Origin: Aminobacter sp. AP02
GTDB taxonomy: Bacteria; Pseudomonadota; Alphaproteobacteria; Rhizobiales; Rhizobiaceae
Direction of reading: 5' to 3'
NCBI RefSeq assembly: GCF_003148805.1
Contig: NZ_QGGX01000004.1
Location: 279,491-343,490, forward strand
DNA: 64,000 nt
Shown here: positions 35,758-44,048 of the stretch, one piece after another
Position numbering within the stretch: position 1 is the first letter of the stretch
Layout of the letters: each line of letters starts with the position of its first letter
The notes under the pieces: generated by a model
The model's input: only the letters and a program-made list of their open reading frames with translations
Databases searched by the model: none
Told to the model about the DNA's origin: nothing
Made by a program: the position numbers and the translations under genes

Positions 35758-37158
35758 ATGGAACATCAGCTTACGCGGCCCACCGCCGCTGCACAGCCCT
35801 TTGATCCGGCCTATGATCCGGTTCACGCGGCCAATCCGGGCGCCGGCAAGAATTACGCGCCGACCTACTGGATCGCCACCGCCGAAACCCCGCCCGAGGA
35901 TGACGGCCCGGTCAATCACGACATCGACGTCGATGTGGCGATCATTGGTTCGGGCTACACCGGTCTGTCCTGCGCCATCCACCTCGCCAGGGAACACGGC
36001 ATCAAGGCGACAGTGCTTGAAGCCAACGGCGTTGCCTGGGGCTGTTCGACGCGCAATGGCGGACAGGCGCAGATTTCGGCCGGGCGGCTCAAGCGGTCGC
36101 AATGGATCGAGCGCTGGGGCGTCGATGTCGCCAAGAAGATGCACAAAGAGGTCGCCGAAGCCTTCGATCTGTTTCGCGATCTGATAAAATCGCCCGAGAT
36201 CGACTGTGACCCGCAGGATGGTGGCCATCTCTACATTGCGCATCGCGACAAGGTGATGCCTTCGCTGGAGAAGGAGTCCCGCCTTCTGAACGAGGTTTTC
36301 GGCTATGCTACCCGCGTCGTTGGGAGAGACGAGATCCACCGCGATTTCGTCCGCGACGCAGAAGCCAAGGGCGCGATGTACGAGCCCGACGGCATGGGCG
36401 TGCATGCCGCGAAACTGGCTTTCGGCTACCTCAAGCTGGCGCGCCGGCTTGGCGCCAAGGTGCACACCGCAAGCCCGGTGCTCGGTTGCGAGCACAAAGG
36501 CGACGCCTATCTGCTGCGCACGCCCGGCGGAACCGTGCGGGCACGCGCCGTCTGCATCGCGACCGCCGGCTACACCTCGCCCGGCTTGCATGACCTGACG
36601 AAACACCGGCTGATGCCGATCCTGTCCAATTCGATCGTGACGCGTCCGCTTTCAAGCAGCGAGCAGGACGCGCTCAATTTCCAGACGCGCATTCCGCTGA
36701 CCGATACACGCACGCTTCGCCACTATTACCGCATGTTGCCCGACGGCCGGGTGCAGATTGGCAGCCGCAGTGCCATCACCGGGCGCGACGCTGTCAACTC
36801 TAGACATCTCGATCGCCTGGTCGAGGGCCTCTACCGCAAGTTCCCGATCTTGCGAGGCATCGAGGTCGACTACTCCTGGTGGGGATGGGTCGACGTCAGC
36901 CACGACATGATGCCACGCGTGTTCCGCCCCGACCACAACCAGCAGTTGTTCTACGCCATGGGGTATGGCGGCAACGGCGTCATGTATTCTGCCCAGGCCG
37001 GCCGACGCATGGCCCAGATGGTCGCCGGCAAGGGCGGCGCCCTCGACCTGCCAATCTTCACTTCACCACTACCCAGCCACGGCCTCCTGACCCCGTTCAG
37101 GCGGCTTGGCCAGTGGGGGATGTACCGCTGGTACTACCTCAAGGATGAAATTCTCTAG
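35758..37158 (+). CDS. tauY: Taurine dehydrogenase large subunit TauY (FAD oxidoreductase)
   Basis: This 466-aa DadA-type FAD enzyme has the dinucleotide motif VAIIGSGYTGLSCAIHLA (about residues 60-77) after a 55-residue leader, and C-terminal FAD-contact segments (GYGGNGVMYSAQAGRRMAQM). With TauX it would oxidatively deaminate taurine to sulfoacetaldehyde and ammonia, passing electrons to cytochrome c. It follows tauX by 23 bp and precedes xsc. The operon has no taurine:pyruvate aminotransferase, so dehydrogenation appears to be the route used. Confidence 0.82.
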   Translation: MEHQLTRPTAAAQPFDPAYDPVHAANPGAGKNYAPTYWIATAETPPEDDGPVNHDIDVDVAIIGSGYTGLSCAIHLAREHGIKATVLEANGVAWGCSTRNGGQAQISAGRLKRSQWIERWGVDVAKKMHKEVAEAFDLFRDLIKSPEIDCDPQDGGHLYIAHRDKVMPSLEKESRLLNEVFGYATRVVGRDEIHRDFVRDAEAKGAMYEPDGMGVHAAKLAFGYLKLARRLGAKVHTASPVLGCEHKGDAYLLRTPGGTVRARAVCIATAGYTSPGLHDLTKHRLMPILSNSIVTRPLSSSEQDALNFQTRIPLTDTRTLRHYYRMLPDGRVQIGSRSAITGRDAVNSRHLDRLVEGLYRKFPILRGIEVDYSWWGWVDVSHDMMPRVFRPDHNQQLFYAMGYGGNGVMYSAQAGRRMAQMVAGKGGALDLPIFTSPLPSHGLLTPFRRLGQWGMYRWYYLKDEIL

Positions 37159-37203
37159 CCCAACCAGGCCGGAGCCCGACCCGATATTGAAAGGAACAAG
37201 ATT

Positions 37204-38979
37204 ATGAAGATGACGACCGAAGAAGCGTTCGTGAAGGTTCTCCAGATGCATGGCATCGAGCATGCATTCGGCATCATCGGCTCCGCCATGATGCCTGTAT
37301 CCGACCTGTTCCCCAAGGCAGGAATCAGCTTCTGGGACTGCGCCCATGAAACCAATGCAGGCATGATGTGCGACGGCTTCAGCCGCGCTACCGGCACCAT
37401 GGCCATGGCTATCGGCCAGAACGGCCCTGGCGTGACTGGCTTCATCACCGCCATGAAGACCGCCTACTGGAACCACACCCCAATGCTGATGGTGACGCCG
37501 CAGGCCGCCAACAAGACCATAGGGCAGGGCGGCTTCCAGGAAGTCGACCAGATGGCGATGTTCGAGGAGATGGTCTGCTACCAGGAGGAGGTCCGCGACC
37601 CCATGCGCATTCCAGAAGTGCTCAACCGGGTCATTGAAAAGGCATGGCGGGGCTCGGCACCAGCGCAGATCAACATCCCTCGCGACTACTGGACCCATGT
37701 CATCGACGTCGACCTGCCAAGTATCGTGCGCCTGGAACGGCCCTCGGGCGGTCAAAAGGCGATCGCGGAGGCGGCGCAACTTCTTTCGGAAGCCAAGTTC
37801 CCCGTCATCCTCAATGGCGCCGGCGTCGTCATCGGCGAAGCCATCCCGGTCTCGATGGCGCTTGCCGAGCGGCTCGACGCCCCGGTGTGCTGCGGTTACC
37901 AGCACAATGACGCCTTCCCCGGCAGCCATCGCCTTGCTGCCGGTCCGCTCGGCTACAACGGTTCCAAGGCCGCGATGGAACTGATCGCCAAGGCTGACGT
38001 GGTGCTGGCGCTCGGCACCCGCCTCAATCCCTTCTCCACCCTGCCGGGCTACGGCATCGATTACTGGCCGAAGAACGCCGCGATCATCCAGGTTGACATC
38101 AATGCCGACCGCATCGGCCTGACCAAGAAGGTTTCGGTCGGCATCTGCGGCGACGCCAAGCAGGTGGCACGCCAGATCCTCGAACAGTTGGCCCCCTCCG
38201 CCGGCAATGCCGGCCGCGAGGAGCGCAAGGCGGCCATCCATCAGACCCGTTCGGCCTGGCTGCAGCAGCTGTCGTCGATGGACCATGAGGACGACGACCA
38301 AGGCACCGAGTGGAATGCCTCTGTGCGCCGCCGGGAGGCCGATCGCATGTCGCCGCGCCAGGCCTGGCGGGCGATCCAGGCGGCGCTGCCCAAGGAGGCC
38401 ATCATCTCGACTGACATCGGCAACAACTGCGCTATCGGCAACGCCTATCCAAGCTTCGAACAGGGACGTAAATATCTCGCGCCTGGAATGTTCGGACCTT
38501 GCGGCTACGGCTTCCCATCGATCGTTGGCGCCAAGATCGGCCGTCCTGACGTACCGGTGGTCGGCTTTGCCGGCGACGGCGCCTTCGGCATCTCGATGAA
38601 CGAGATGGGCGCGATCGGCCGCAAGGGCTGGCCAGCGATCACCATGGTGATCTTCCGCAACTACCAGTGGGGTGCCGAAAAGCGCAACACGACACTGTGG
38701 TACGACAACAACTTCGTCGGCACCGAGCTCAACCCCAATCTCAGCTACGCCAAGGTTGCCGAGGGTTGCGGCCTGAAGGGCGTCGTCGCCGACACGCCCG
38801 CCGCGCTGACCGCTGCCCTCAACAAGGCGATCTACGACCAGGCCAACGGCGTTACCACCTTCGTCGAGGTCATCCTTAACCAGGAACTCGGCGAGCCCTT
38901 CCGGCGCGACGCGATGAAGAAGCCTGTGGCTGTCGCGGGCATCGAGCGTTCCGACATGCGCCCGCAACAGCGCGCCTGA
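37204..38979 (+). CDS. xsc: Sulfoacetaldehyde acetyltransferase Xsc
   Basis: This 591-aa thiamine-diphosphate enzyme makes acetyl phosphate and sulfite from sulfoacetaldehyde and phosphate. The N-terminal HGIEHAFGIIGSAMMPVSDLFPKAGISFWDCAHETNAGMM block holds the cofactor-activating Glu, and the C-terminal GFAGDGAFGISMNEMGAIGRKGWP followed by VIFRNYQWG gives the GDG...N ThDP/Mg2+ motif. Both, and the GMMCDGFSRATG stretch, are hallmarks of Xsc. AAAGGAAC lies before the ATG. A perfect hairpin follows. Confidence 0.95.
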   Translation: MKMTTEEAFVKVLQMHGIEHAFGIIGSAMMPVSDLFPKAGISFWDCAHETNAGMMCDGFSRATGTMAMAIGQNGPGVTGFITAMKTAYWNHTPMLMVTPQAANKTIGQGGFQEVDQMAMFEEMVCYQEEVRDPMRIPEVLNRVIEKAWRGSAPAQINIPRDYWTHVIDVDLPSIVRLERPSGGQKAIAEAAQLLSEAKFPVILNGAGVVIGEAIPVSMALAERLDAPVCCGYQHNDAFPGSHRLAAGPLGYNGSKAAMELIAKADVVLALGTRLNPFSTLPGYGIDYWPKNAAIIQVDINADRIGLTKKVSVGICGDAKQVARQILEQLAPSAGNAGREERKAAIHQTRSAWLQQLSSMDHEDDDQGTEWNASVRRREADRMSPRQAWRAIQAALPKEAIISTDIGNNCAIGNAYPSFEQGRKYLAPGMFGPCGYGFPSIVGAKIGRPDVPVVGFAGDGAFGISMNEMGAIGRKGWPAITMVIFRNYQWGAEKRNTTLWYDNNFVGTELNPNLSYAKVAEGCGLKGVVADTPAALTAALNKAIYDQANGVTTFVEVILNQELGEPFRRDAMKKPVAVAGIERSDMRPQQRA

Positions 38980-38987
38980 CCTGAAAG

Positions 38988-39017
38988 TCGGCCTGCCTGC
39001 TTCGCCAGGCAGGCCGA
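38988..39017 (+). repeat. 12-bp-stem hairpin between xsc and the exporter gene
   Basis: TCGGCCTGCCTG (38988-38999) and CAGGCAGGCCGA (39006-39017) form a perfect 12-bp stem around a CTTCGC loop, 9 bases after the xsc stop. No T-tract follows, so partial termination or message stabilisation is more likely than full termination. Confidence 0.7.
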
Positions 39018-39046
39018 GGCTTGCAGCACATGACGGGAATGACAAG

Positions 39047-40078
39047 ATGAACACCGCTGCCGCGACCCAACGCTTCAACGGCATGCCCTCCGCGCTCGCC
39101 ACCTGCTGGCCGGGCCTCGCAGTGACTGGAGCCGTCGCCATCGCGGCCCAGTTCCTTTCGGATCACTACGGCGCGCCGGCGATGCTGATGGCGCTGCTGC
39201 TGGGCATAGCCTTCAACTTTCTGTCCGAGGAGGGCCGCTGCGTTGCCGGCATTGACCTCAGCGCCAAGAAGGTGTTGCGCATCGGCGTGGCACTGCTTGG
39301 AATGCGCATCAGCGTTGACCTGCTCGTCGGGCTTGGTGCCGGCACCATCTTGTTGCTGGTTTCGGCGATCGTCGCCACCATCCTGTTTGGACTGGTCGCG
39401 GCGAAATTGCTCGGCCGTGGCTGGCGCCTTGCCCTGATCACCAGCGGCTCAGTGGCCATTTGTGGCGCATCGGCCGCCATGGCGATCGCTGCGGTGCTTC
39501 CCAAGAACGAATTCTCCGAGCGCAACCTGATCTTCACCGTGCTGTCGGTAACGGTGCTCTCGACGCTCGCCATGATCTTCTACCCGATGCTCGCCCAGGC
39601 CATCGGCCTCGACGCACGCACCACCGGCATCTTCTTCGGCGGCACCATCCACGACGTCGCCCAGGTCGTCGGCGCGGGCTTCTCCGTGTCCCCAGAGGCG
39701 GGCGAGACCGCGACGCTGGTCAAGTTGATCCGCGTCACCATGCTGGCCCCTGTCGTGCTCATCTTTTCGCTAGCCACCCGCAATGTCGGCCCTGCAGGCG
39801 AAACCGGCGAGCGCCCGCCCTTGCTACCCGGCTTCGTCGTTGCTTTTCTCATCCTCGCCGCCGCCAATTCCTTCGGCCTCGTTCCAGAAGCGGTGTCGAA
39901 AATCGGCATGGAGGCATCCCGCTGGGCGCTGCTCGCCGGTATCGTCGCCGTCGGCATGAAGACCTCGCTGCGCCGTGTGCTCGACGTTGGAGGCGATGCT
40001 GTTGCACTCATCGTCGCCGAGACCGTGTTTATCGGCCTCTTCATCCTTGCCGGCATCTACTATCTGGGACACGCCTGA
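39047..40078 (+). CDS. tauZ: Putative sulfate/sulfite exporter (YeiH/UPF0324 family, TauZ-like)
   Basis: This 343-aa membrane protein has about ten helices and family marks such as GIDLSAKKVLRIGVALLGMRI, ITSGSVAICGASAAMAIAAVLP and FFGGTIHDVAQVVGAGFSVS. Related proteins in taurine operons are proposed to export the sulfite or sulfate released by Xsc. Its last base is shared with the pta start codon (TGATG), so export and acetyl-transfer proteins are coupled. The name tauZ is by analogy with Paracoccus. Confidence 0.85.
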   Translation: MNTAAATQRFNGMPSALATCWPGLAVTGAVAIAAQFLSDHYGAPAMLMALLLGIAFNFLSEEGRCVAGIDLSAKKVLRIGVALLGMRISVDLLVGLGAGTILLLVSAIVATILFGLVAAKLLGRGWRLALITSGSVAICGASAAMAIAAVLPKNEFSERNLIFTVLSVTVLSTLAMIFYPMLAQAIGLDARTTGIFFGGTIHDVAQVVGAGFSVSPEAGETATLVKLIRVTMLAPVVLIFSLATRNVGPAGETGERPPLLPGFVVAFLILAAANSFGLVPEAVSKIGMEASRWALLAGIVAVGMKTSLRRVLDVGGDAVALIVAETVFIGLFILAGIYYLGHA

Positions 40079-41070
40079 TGAAACCGCTCGAGCGCATCCT
40101 CTTTGCCGCCAAGGCTTCGCCACGCCGCATCGTGCTGCCAGAGGGCGAGGACCCACGCATCGTCGAGGCCGCGATCCGGGCGAGACGCGAGGACATCGCC
40201 GCGATCACGCTGATCGGCAATCGCCAGATCATCGAGCGGGCTCTCGTCAACGCAGGTGCGGACCCGCTGGATTTCCGTATCGAGGACCCCGCTTCCTCTC
40301 CGCTCTCGCACCGCCTGGCCTCAGCCTATTTCGAACTGCGCAAGGCCAAGGGCGTCGACCGCGCGGCCGCTGTTGAAGCGCTCCGATCGCCACTGATCTT
40401 TGCTGCCATGATGGTGCGGGAGGGCGAGGCCGACGGCACAGTCGGCGGCGCCGGCGCCACCACGGCCGACACTGTGCGCGCAGCACTGCAAACCATCGGC
40501 CGGGCGCCAGGCGTCGGGCTGGTGTCGAGCTTCTTCCTGATGATGCTGTGCCAGCCCCATCACGCCAAGAAGGGCGCCTTCGTCTTCGCCGACTGCGGGC
40601 TGGTGGTCGACCCGGATGCCGCCGGTCTCGCCGACATCGCCCGCATGTCCGCCCGCTCCTACCAGGCGCTCGCAGGTGCGCCGGCCAAGGTGGCGATGCT
40701 GTCGTTCTCGACCAATGGCAGCGCCGCCCACGAGCGCGTCTCGAAGGTGGTCGAGGCGACCCGGCTGGCGCATGCCGCCGATCCTGAGCTCGTCATCGAC
40801 GGCGAACTGCAGTTCGACACCGCCTTCGTCGAAGCCGTCAGCGCCTCCAAGGCACCCCACTCGGCACTGCATGGCGAAGCCAACGTCTTCGTCTTCCCCA
40901 ATCTCGACGCCGCCAACATCGGCTACAAGATCGCCCAGCGCATCGGCGGCGCGGAGGCAATCGGCCCGATCTTGCAGGGTCTCGCAAAACCAGCCAATGA
41001 CCTGTCGCGCGGGTGCAGCGCCGACGACATCTTCCACATGATCGCGGTCACGGTGCTTCAGGCGAACTGA
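40078..41070 (+). CDS. pta: Phosphate acetyltransferase Pta
   Basis: A 330-aa single-domain PTA/PTB enzyme without the long N-terminal extension of E. coli Pta. It contains RRIVLPEGEDPRIVEAA and ADGTVGGAGATTADTVRAAL, plus the C-terminal NVFVFPNLDAANIGYKIAQRIGGAEAIGP signature. It converts the acetyl phosphate made by Xsc to acetyl-CoA, completing the pathway. Last gene of the taurine operon. Confidence 0.93.
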   Translation: MKPLERILFAAKASPRRIVLPEGEDPRIVEAAIRARREDIAAITLIGNRQIIERALVNAGADPLDFRIEDPASSPLSHRLASAYFELRKAKGVDRAAAVEALRSPLIFAAMMVREGEADGTVGGAGATTADTVRAALQTIGRAPGVGLVSSFFLMMLCQPHHAKKGAFVFADCGLVVDPDAAGLADIARMSARSYQALAGAPAKVAMLSFSTNGSAAHERVSKVVEATRLAHAADPELVIDGELQFDTAFVEAVSASKAPHSALHGEANVFVFPNLDAANIGYKIAQRIGGAEAIGPILQGLAKPANDLSRGCSADDIFHMIAVTVLQAN

Positions 41071-41472
41071 AGCTGCAAGGCTCTTAAACAAAAGGCGCTC
41101 CTTGATTTGGGCGCGGAAACCGCACCAGTTTGCGATATCGGCTGCGGCGCTCATACTGTCGGCCGTGGCACAGAAATAGCCGGTCAGATCCGCCAAGCGT
41201 TGTGCATTGGTCAGAACTTCGACAACGACATCCTTGAGCGTATCCAAGAGCGTATGAACGGCGGCGGCTACCGCGCGACTCCTCGCGGTTTGCTGCCTGG
41301 CAGCGACGATGTCCCTGACGATCCTGGCCGACTGGGAGGTGAGGACGCAGGGCTGTGAGCAGCCCTGCGTGCCGACGATGTTGGACCGCCAGCCGATGTC
41401 GCCGTCACCAGAGGAGTATACACATCGGAACCCTGCCCGGCCGCAATAGACCGGGCGGGCAGGATGAAGTCT
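41071..41472. other. Intergenic region after pta, nothing assignable
   Basis: About 400 bp. A minus-strand frame running through 41100-41360 is Ala-rich, helical and stop-free (for example RIVRDIVAARQQTARS, VLTNAQRLADLTGYF) and continues antisense into pta. It lacks a credible start and I recognise no family, so I do not call it a gene. It may be part of the same decayed block as the remnants that follow. Confidence 0.35.
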
Positions 41473-41790
41473 TCAGCCTGCGACGAGCTCGATATGGCGG
41501 CGAGCCTGACGCAGCGCGGATATCAGCCGGTTCTGGCCACGAACGAGCTGGGTCTTGGCGAAGCCGAGTGTCGTCGCGTCAAGGCCGTCGAGGTCGGCAG
41601 CAGCGGCGATCGAAGGCAGGGGCGGAATCGTCAGCGCCGGGTCGTGCCGGAAGCGGGATACGCGAGTGAAGTTGATCGGCACCAGTATGCGGGCCAGATC
41701 CTGGATCACCGTGTTTGCCTGCCCTGCTGCGACCGTCTTCGCCTCGATGCGAGCGTAGAAGCCCTCGAGCGCCTCGGCCAGTTCGGACGG
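41473..41790 (-). pseudogene. 3' remnant of an M28-type peptidase gene
   Basis: The minus-strand frame reads ELAEALEGFYARIEAKTVAA then QANTVIQDLARILVPINFTR, HDPAL, and ends QLVRGQNRLISALRQARRHI plus a few residues before a stop at 41473. This matches the transferrin-receptor-like dimerisation domain that ends glutamate-carboxypeptidase-II-type M28 peptidases, as I remember them. Only about 105 residues remain; the catalytic part is missing and the frame runs straight into the IS5-type transposase fragment, so the gene was cut off there. Confidence 0.65.
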
Positions 41791-41993
41791 ATTTGACGGA
41801 TAAGGAGTGGCGGCTGATCGAGCCTCACCTTCCCGCTGCCAGGAAGACTGGGCGGCGGCGCGTCTGGTCCATGCGGGAGATCGTCAACGGAATTTTCCAT
41901 GTGTTGCGCGGCGACATCGCCTGGCGGCTGCAGCCGGTGAATTTTCCACCCTGGTCGACCGTCTATCGCTGGTTTGCAGCCCTCCGCCTCTAG
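41780..41993 (+). pseudogene. Truncated IS5-family transposase
   Basis: The frame reads RTDLTDKEWRLIEPHLPAAR, then RRVWSMREIVNGIFHVLRGD, IAWRLQPVNFPPWSTVYRWF and stops shortly after. This is the N-terminal ~70 residues of an IS5-group (DUF4096-type) transposase; the DDE catalytic domain is absent. Its beginning coincides with the break in the peptidase gene on the other strand. No inverted-repeat ends or target duplication could be made out. Confidence 0.75.
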
Positions 41994-42405
41994 CTGCCCC
42001 CTCATATTAGAGAAAGCTAAAAGTGGGCGTCGAGCAAGAGCTTTAGTTAAGCAACGGTTAACGAGATAAGCGCGTCGGCTTGTAGTCGGCACACCCGGCT
42101 GACTACGTTATCCGGCTGTAGAATTCTACACTCACCGCATACCGCGATCTGTGATGACTTCGCGTCCATACAGCACCACAGGCGCGAAGGGGTGGTAGCG
42201 CATGCAAAACATGGTTCTACTGGCGGCACGGCCCGCCAGTCCCGTCGCTAACTTGCTTGGACGCGCAACGCTAGCACGAACAGGAGCGATGCCGGCTGGA
42301 CGAGACAGTGCCAACCCGACCAATCCCATGGCGTCGTGGCCACGTCCTGTCAGGTTCAAACCGCCCCAAGGTCGGGGTATCCGCAAGCAACATGAGGTAT
42401 TCGAC
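41994..42405. other. Leader region of the trb operon
   Basis: About 410 bp between the transposase remnant and trbB. It is less GC-rich than its surroundings near 42000-42060 and contains GTAGTC (42082-42087)/GACTAC (42101-42106) and the perfect palindrome at 42117-42130. An in-frame upstream ATG at 42202 would extend TrbB by 68 residues of non-family sequence, which I think is not used. No traI-like AHL synthase gene is present, although one often stands here in related elements. Confidence 0.5.
42117..42130. promoter_or_regulatory. Perfect palindrome TGTAGAATTCTACA upstream of trbB
   Basis: A 14-bp perfect palindrome 276 bp before the trbB start, in otherwise non-coding DNA. Its size and symmetry fit a dimeric regulator site such as a tra box, although the bases differ from the Agrobacterium tra box I remember (TGTGCAGATCTGCACA type): the TGT...ACA ends and the AGA/TCT core agree, the middle does not. 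Confidence 0.45.
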
Positions 42406-43377
42406 ATGGCGCAACTTCGCTCCCATCCGCGTCTCATAGGTAAACTCCGTGATGCTTTCGGCCAGGGCCTCTGCGCAGCACTCGAAGACCAATCAGTCGT
42501 CGAGATCATGCTGAACCCCGATGGGCGGCTGTTCATCGAAAGGCTTGGACATGGGATTTCGCCAGCCGGCGAGATGAAGCCGACCACCGCCGAGATCGTC
42601 ATTGGAAGTGTCGCGCACGCGCTCCGTTCCGAGGCTCATGAGGACCGCCCCATCATCTCAGGCGAGCTGCCGATCGGCGGTCATCGGTTTGAAGGTCTGC
42701 TGCCTCCCGTAGTCTCGGCCCCGACATTCACCATCCGGCGTCGCGCTTCGCGGCTGATCCCGCTTGTGGACTATGTGTCGTTCAACATCATGACCGAGCA
42801 GCAGGCAGCGGTAATCCGCAACGCGATCTCGTCGCGGCTGAACATCGTCATCTCCGGTGGGACAGGTTCAGGCAAGACGACCTTGGCGAATGCAGTCATC
42901 GCCGAGATTGTCGAAACGTCGCCGCAGGATAGGTTGCTCATTCTTGAGGACACGGCGGAGATCCAATGTGCCGCAGAGAATGCGGTGGCTCTGCATACCA
43001 GCGACACAATCGATATGGCCCGTCTGCTCAGAAGCACGATGCGGCTGAGACCTGATCGCATAATTGTCGGCGAGGTCCGAGATGGTGCTGCCCTGACGCT
43101 CCTGAAGGCCTGGAACACCGGCCATCCCGGCGGCGTAACAACGATCCACTCCAATACGGCGATGTCGGCGCTACGACGCCTCGAACAACTGACCGCCGAG
43201 GTCAGCCAGCAGCCGATGCGTGAGGTGATTGGAGAAGCGGTCGATCTCGTCGTGTCCATCGAGCGAACGCCGAAAGGTCGACGGGTACGAGATGTCATCC
43301 TTGTCGAGCGTTTCGCCGGCACTCAGTACCAAACAGAGATTTACGCTCATATCGAGGACCAGCGCCATGTCGCATGA
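42406..43377 (+). CDS. trbB: Conjugal transfer ATPase TrbB (VirB11-type)
   Basis: A 323-aa hexameric secretion ATPase. The N-terminal domain ends with [17 protein letters not shown], followed by Walker A (GGTGSGKTT, near residue 150), the Asp/His boxes ([19 protein letters not shown]) and [16 protein letters not shown] (Walker B). It powers pilus assembly at the inner membrane. I took the ATG at 42406, the family-length start ([19 protein letters not shown]). The stop overlaps trbC by 11 bp. It is the first gene of the trb operon. Confidence 0.92.
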   Translation: MAQLRSHPRLIGKLRDAFGQGLCAALEDQSVVEIMLNPDGRLFIERLGHGISPAGEMKPTTAEIVIGSVAHALRSEAHEDRPIISGELPIGGHRFEGLLPPVVSAPTFTIRRRASRLIPLVDYVSFNIMTEQQAAVIRNAISSRLNIVISGGTGSGKTTLANAVIAEIVETSPQDRLLILEDTAEIQCAAENAVALHTSDTIDMARLLRSTMRLRPDRIIVGEVRDGAALTLLKAWNTGHPGGVTTIHSNTAMSALRRLEQLTAEVSQQPMREVIGEAVDLVVSIERTPKGRRVRDVILVERFAGTQYQTEIYAHIEDQRHVA

Positions 43378-43744
43378 CCGTCACACCGTTTTCGTCATCG
43401 GCGCTTTCGCGCTGTCTCTTTCACTTATCCTGGCCGATCCGGCGCTTGCCAGTTCTGGAGGTGGCCTGCCTTGGGAAGGCCCGCTGCAAAGGATCCAGCA
43501 ATCGATTACCGGACCCGTGGCGGGTTTTATTGCGCTGGCCGCTGTTGCTGTCGCCGGTGGCATGCTGATCTTCGGCGGCGAGCTCAACGATTTCGCGCGC
43601 AGGCTCATGTATGTGGTGCTGGTTGCGGGCATTCTGCTCGGCGCCACTCAAATCGTCGCGCTATTCGGTGCAACAGGCGCCTCCATCGGCGATGTCGACG
43701 CCTCCGCTGCTTCTTCCGAGACAGGGGAGGGGGATCATGACTGA
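43367..43744 (+). CDS. trbC: Conjugal pilin precursor TrbC
   Basis: This 125-aa prepilin has a long leader ([21 protein letters not shown]), with cleavage likely after ALAS, and two hydrophobic segments ([42 protein letters not shown]) around a short polar hairpin. TrbC pilins are trimmed and cyclised to build the mating pilus. The C-terminal ~18 residues after GATGAS are polar and probably removed. It overlaps trbB and trbD. Confidence 0.9.
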   Translation: MSHDRHTVFVIGAFALSLSLILADPALASSGGGLPWEGPLQRIQQSITGPVAGFIALAAVAVAGGMLIFGGELNDFARRLMYVVLVAGILLGATQIVALFGATGASIGDVDASAASSETGEGDHD

Positions 43745-44036
43745 CATAGGGTCCAATCTCCAGCGTAACCGCATCCATCGTGCTCTGTCGCGTCCAAACC
43801 TGCTGATGGGGGCGGACCGGGAACTGGTCCTCGTCACCGGTCTTGCTGCAGCGATCTTGATCTTCGTGGTGCTGACGCTCCATTCGGCGGTGTTTGGGAT
43901 CGCCGTGTGGATCGGGGTGGTTGCCGCACTTCGAACGATGGCGAAGGCCGACCCGATGATGCGCCGCGTCTATATCAGACACATCTGCTATCGGTCGCAC
44001 TACCGGCCCACCTCTACGCCCTGGCACCGCTACTGA
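43737..44036 (+). CDS. trbD: Conjugal transfer protein TrbD (VirB3-type)
   Basis: A 99-aa inner-membrane protein with a basic N-terminus, the [20 protein letters not shown] motif shared by TrbD/VirB3 proteins, then two adjacent helices ([33 protein letters not shown]). It helps localise assembly factors with TrbE. The start overlaps the trbC stop by 8 bp; trbE follows after 12 bp. Confidence 0.9.
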   Translation: MTDIGSNLQRNRIHRALSRPNLLMGADRELVLVTGLAAAILIFVVLTLHSAVFGIAVWIGVVAALRTMAKADPMMRRVYIRHICYRSHYRPTSTPWHRY

Positions 44037-44048
44037 GGGTGATGAACC

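Noticed and set aside
40321..41247. Long minus-strand frame over pta
   Set aside because: Mostly antisense to the clearly real pta gene and typical of a high-GC shadow frame; no start, ribosome site or family was found.
41780..41993. A functional insertion sequence
   Set aside because: Only about 70 N-terminal transposase residues remain, with no catalytic domain and no visible terminal inverted repeats.
42202..42405. 68-residue N-terminal extension of TrbB
   Set aside because: The extension is unlike any TrbB, and the start at 42406 gives the normal length and N-terminal sequence.
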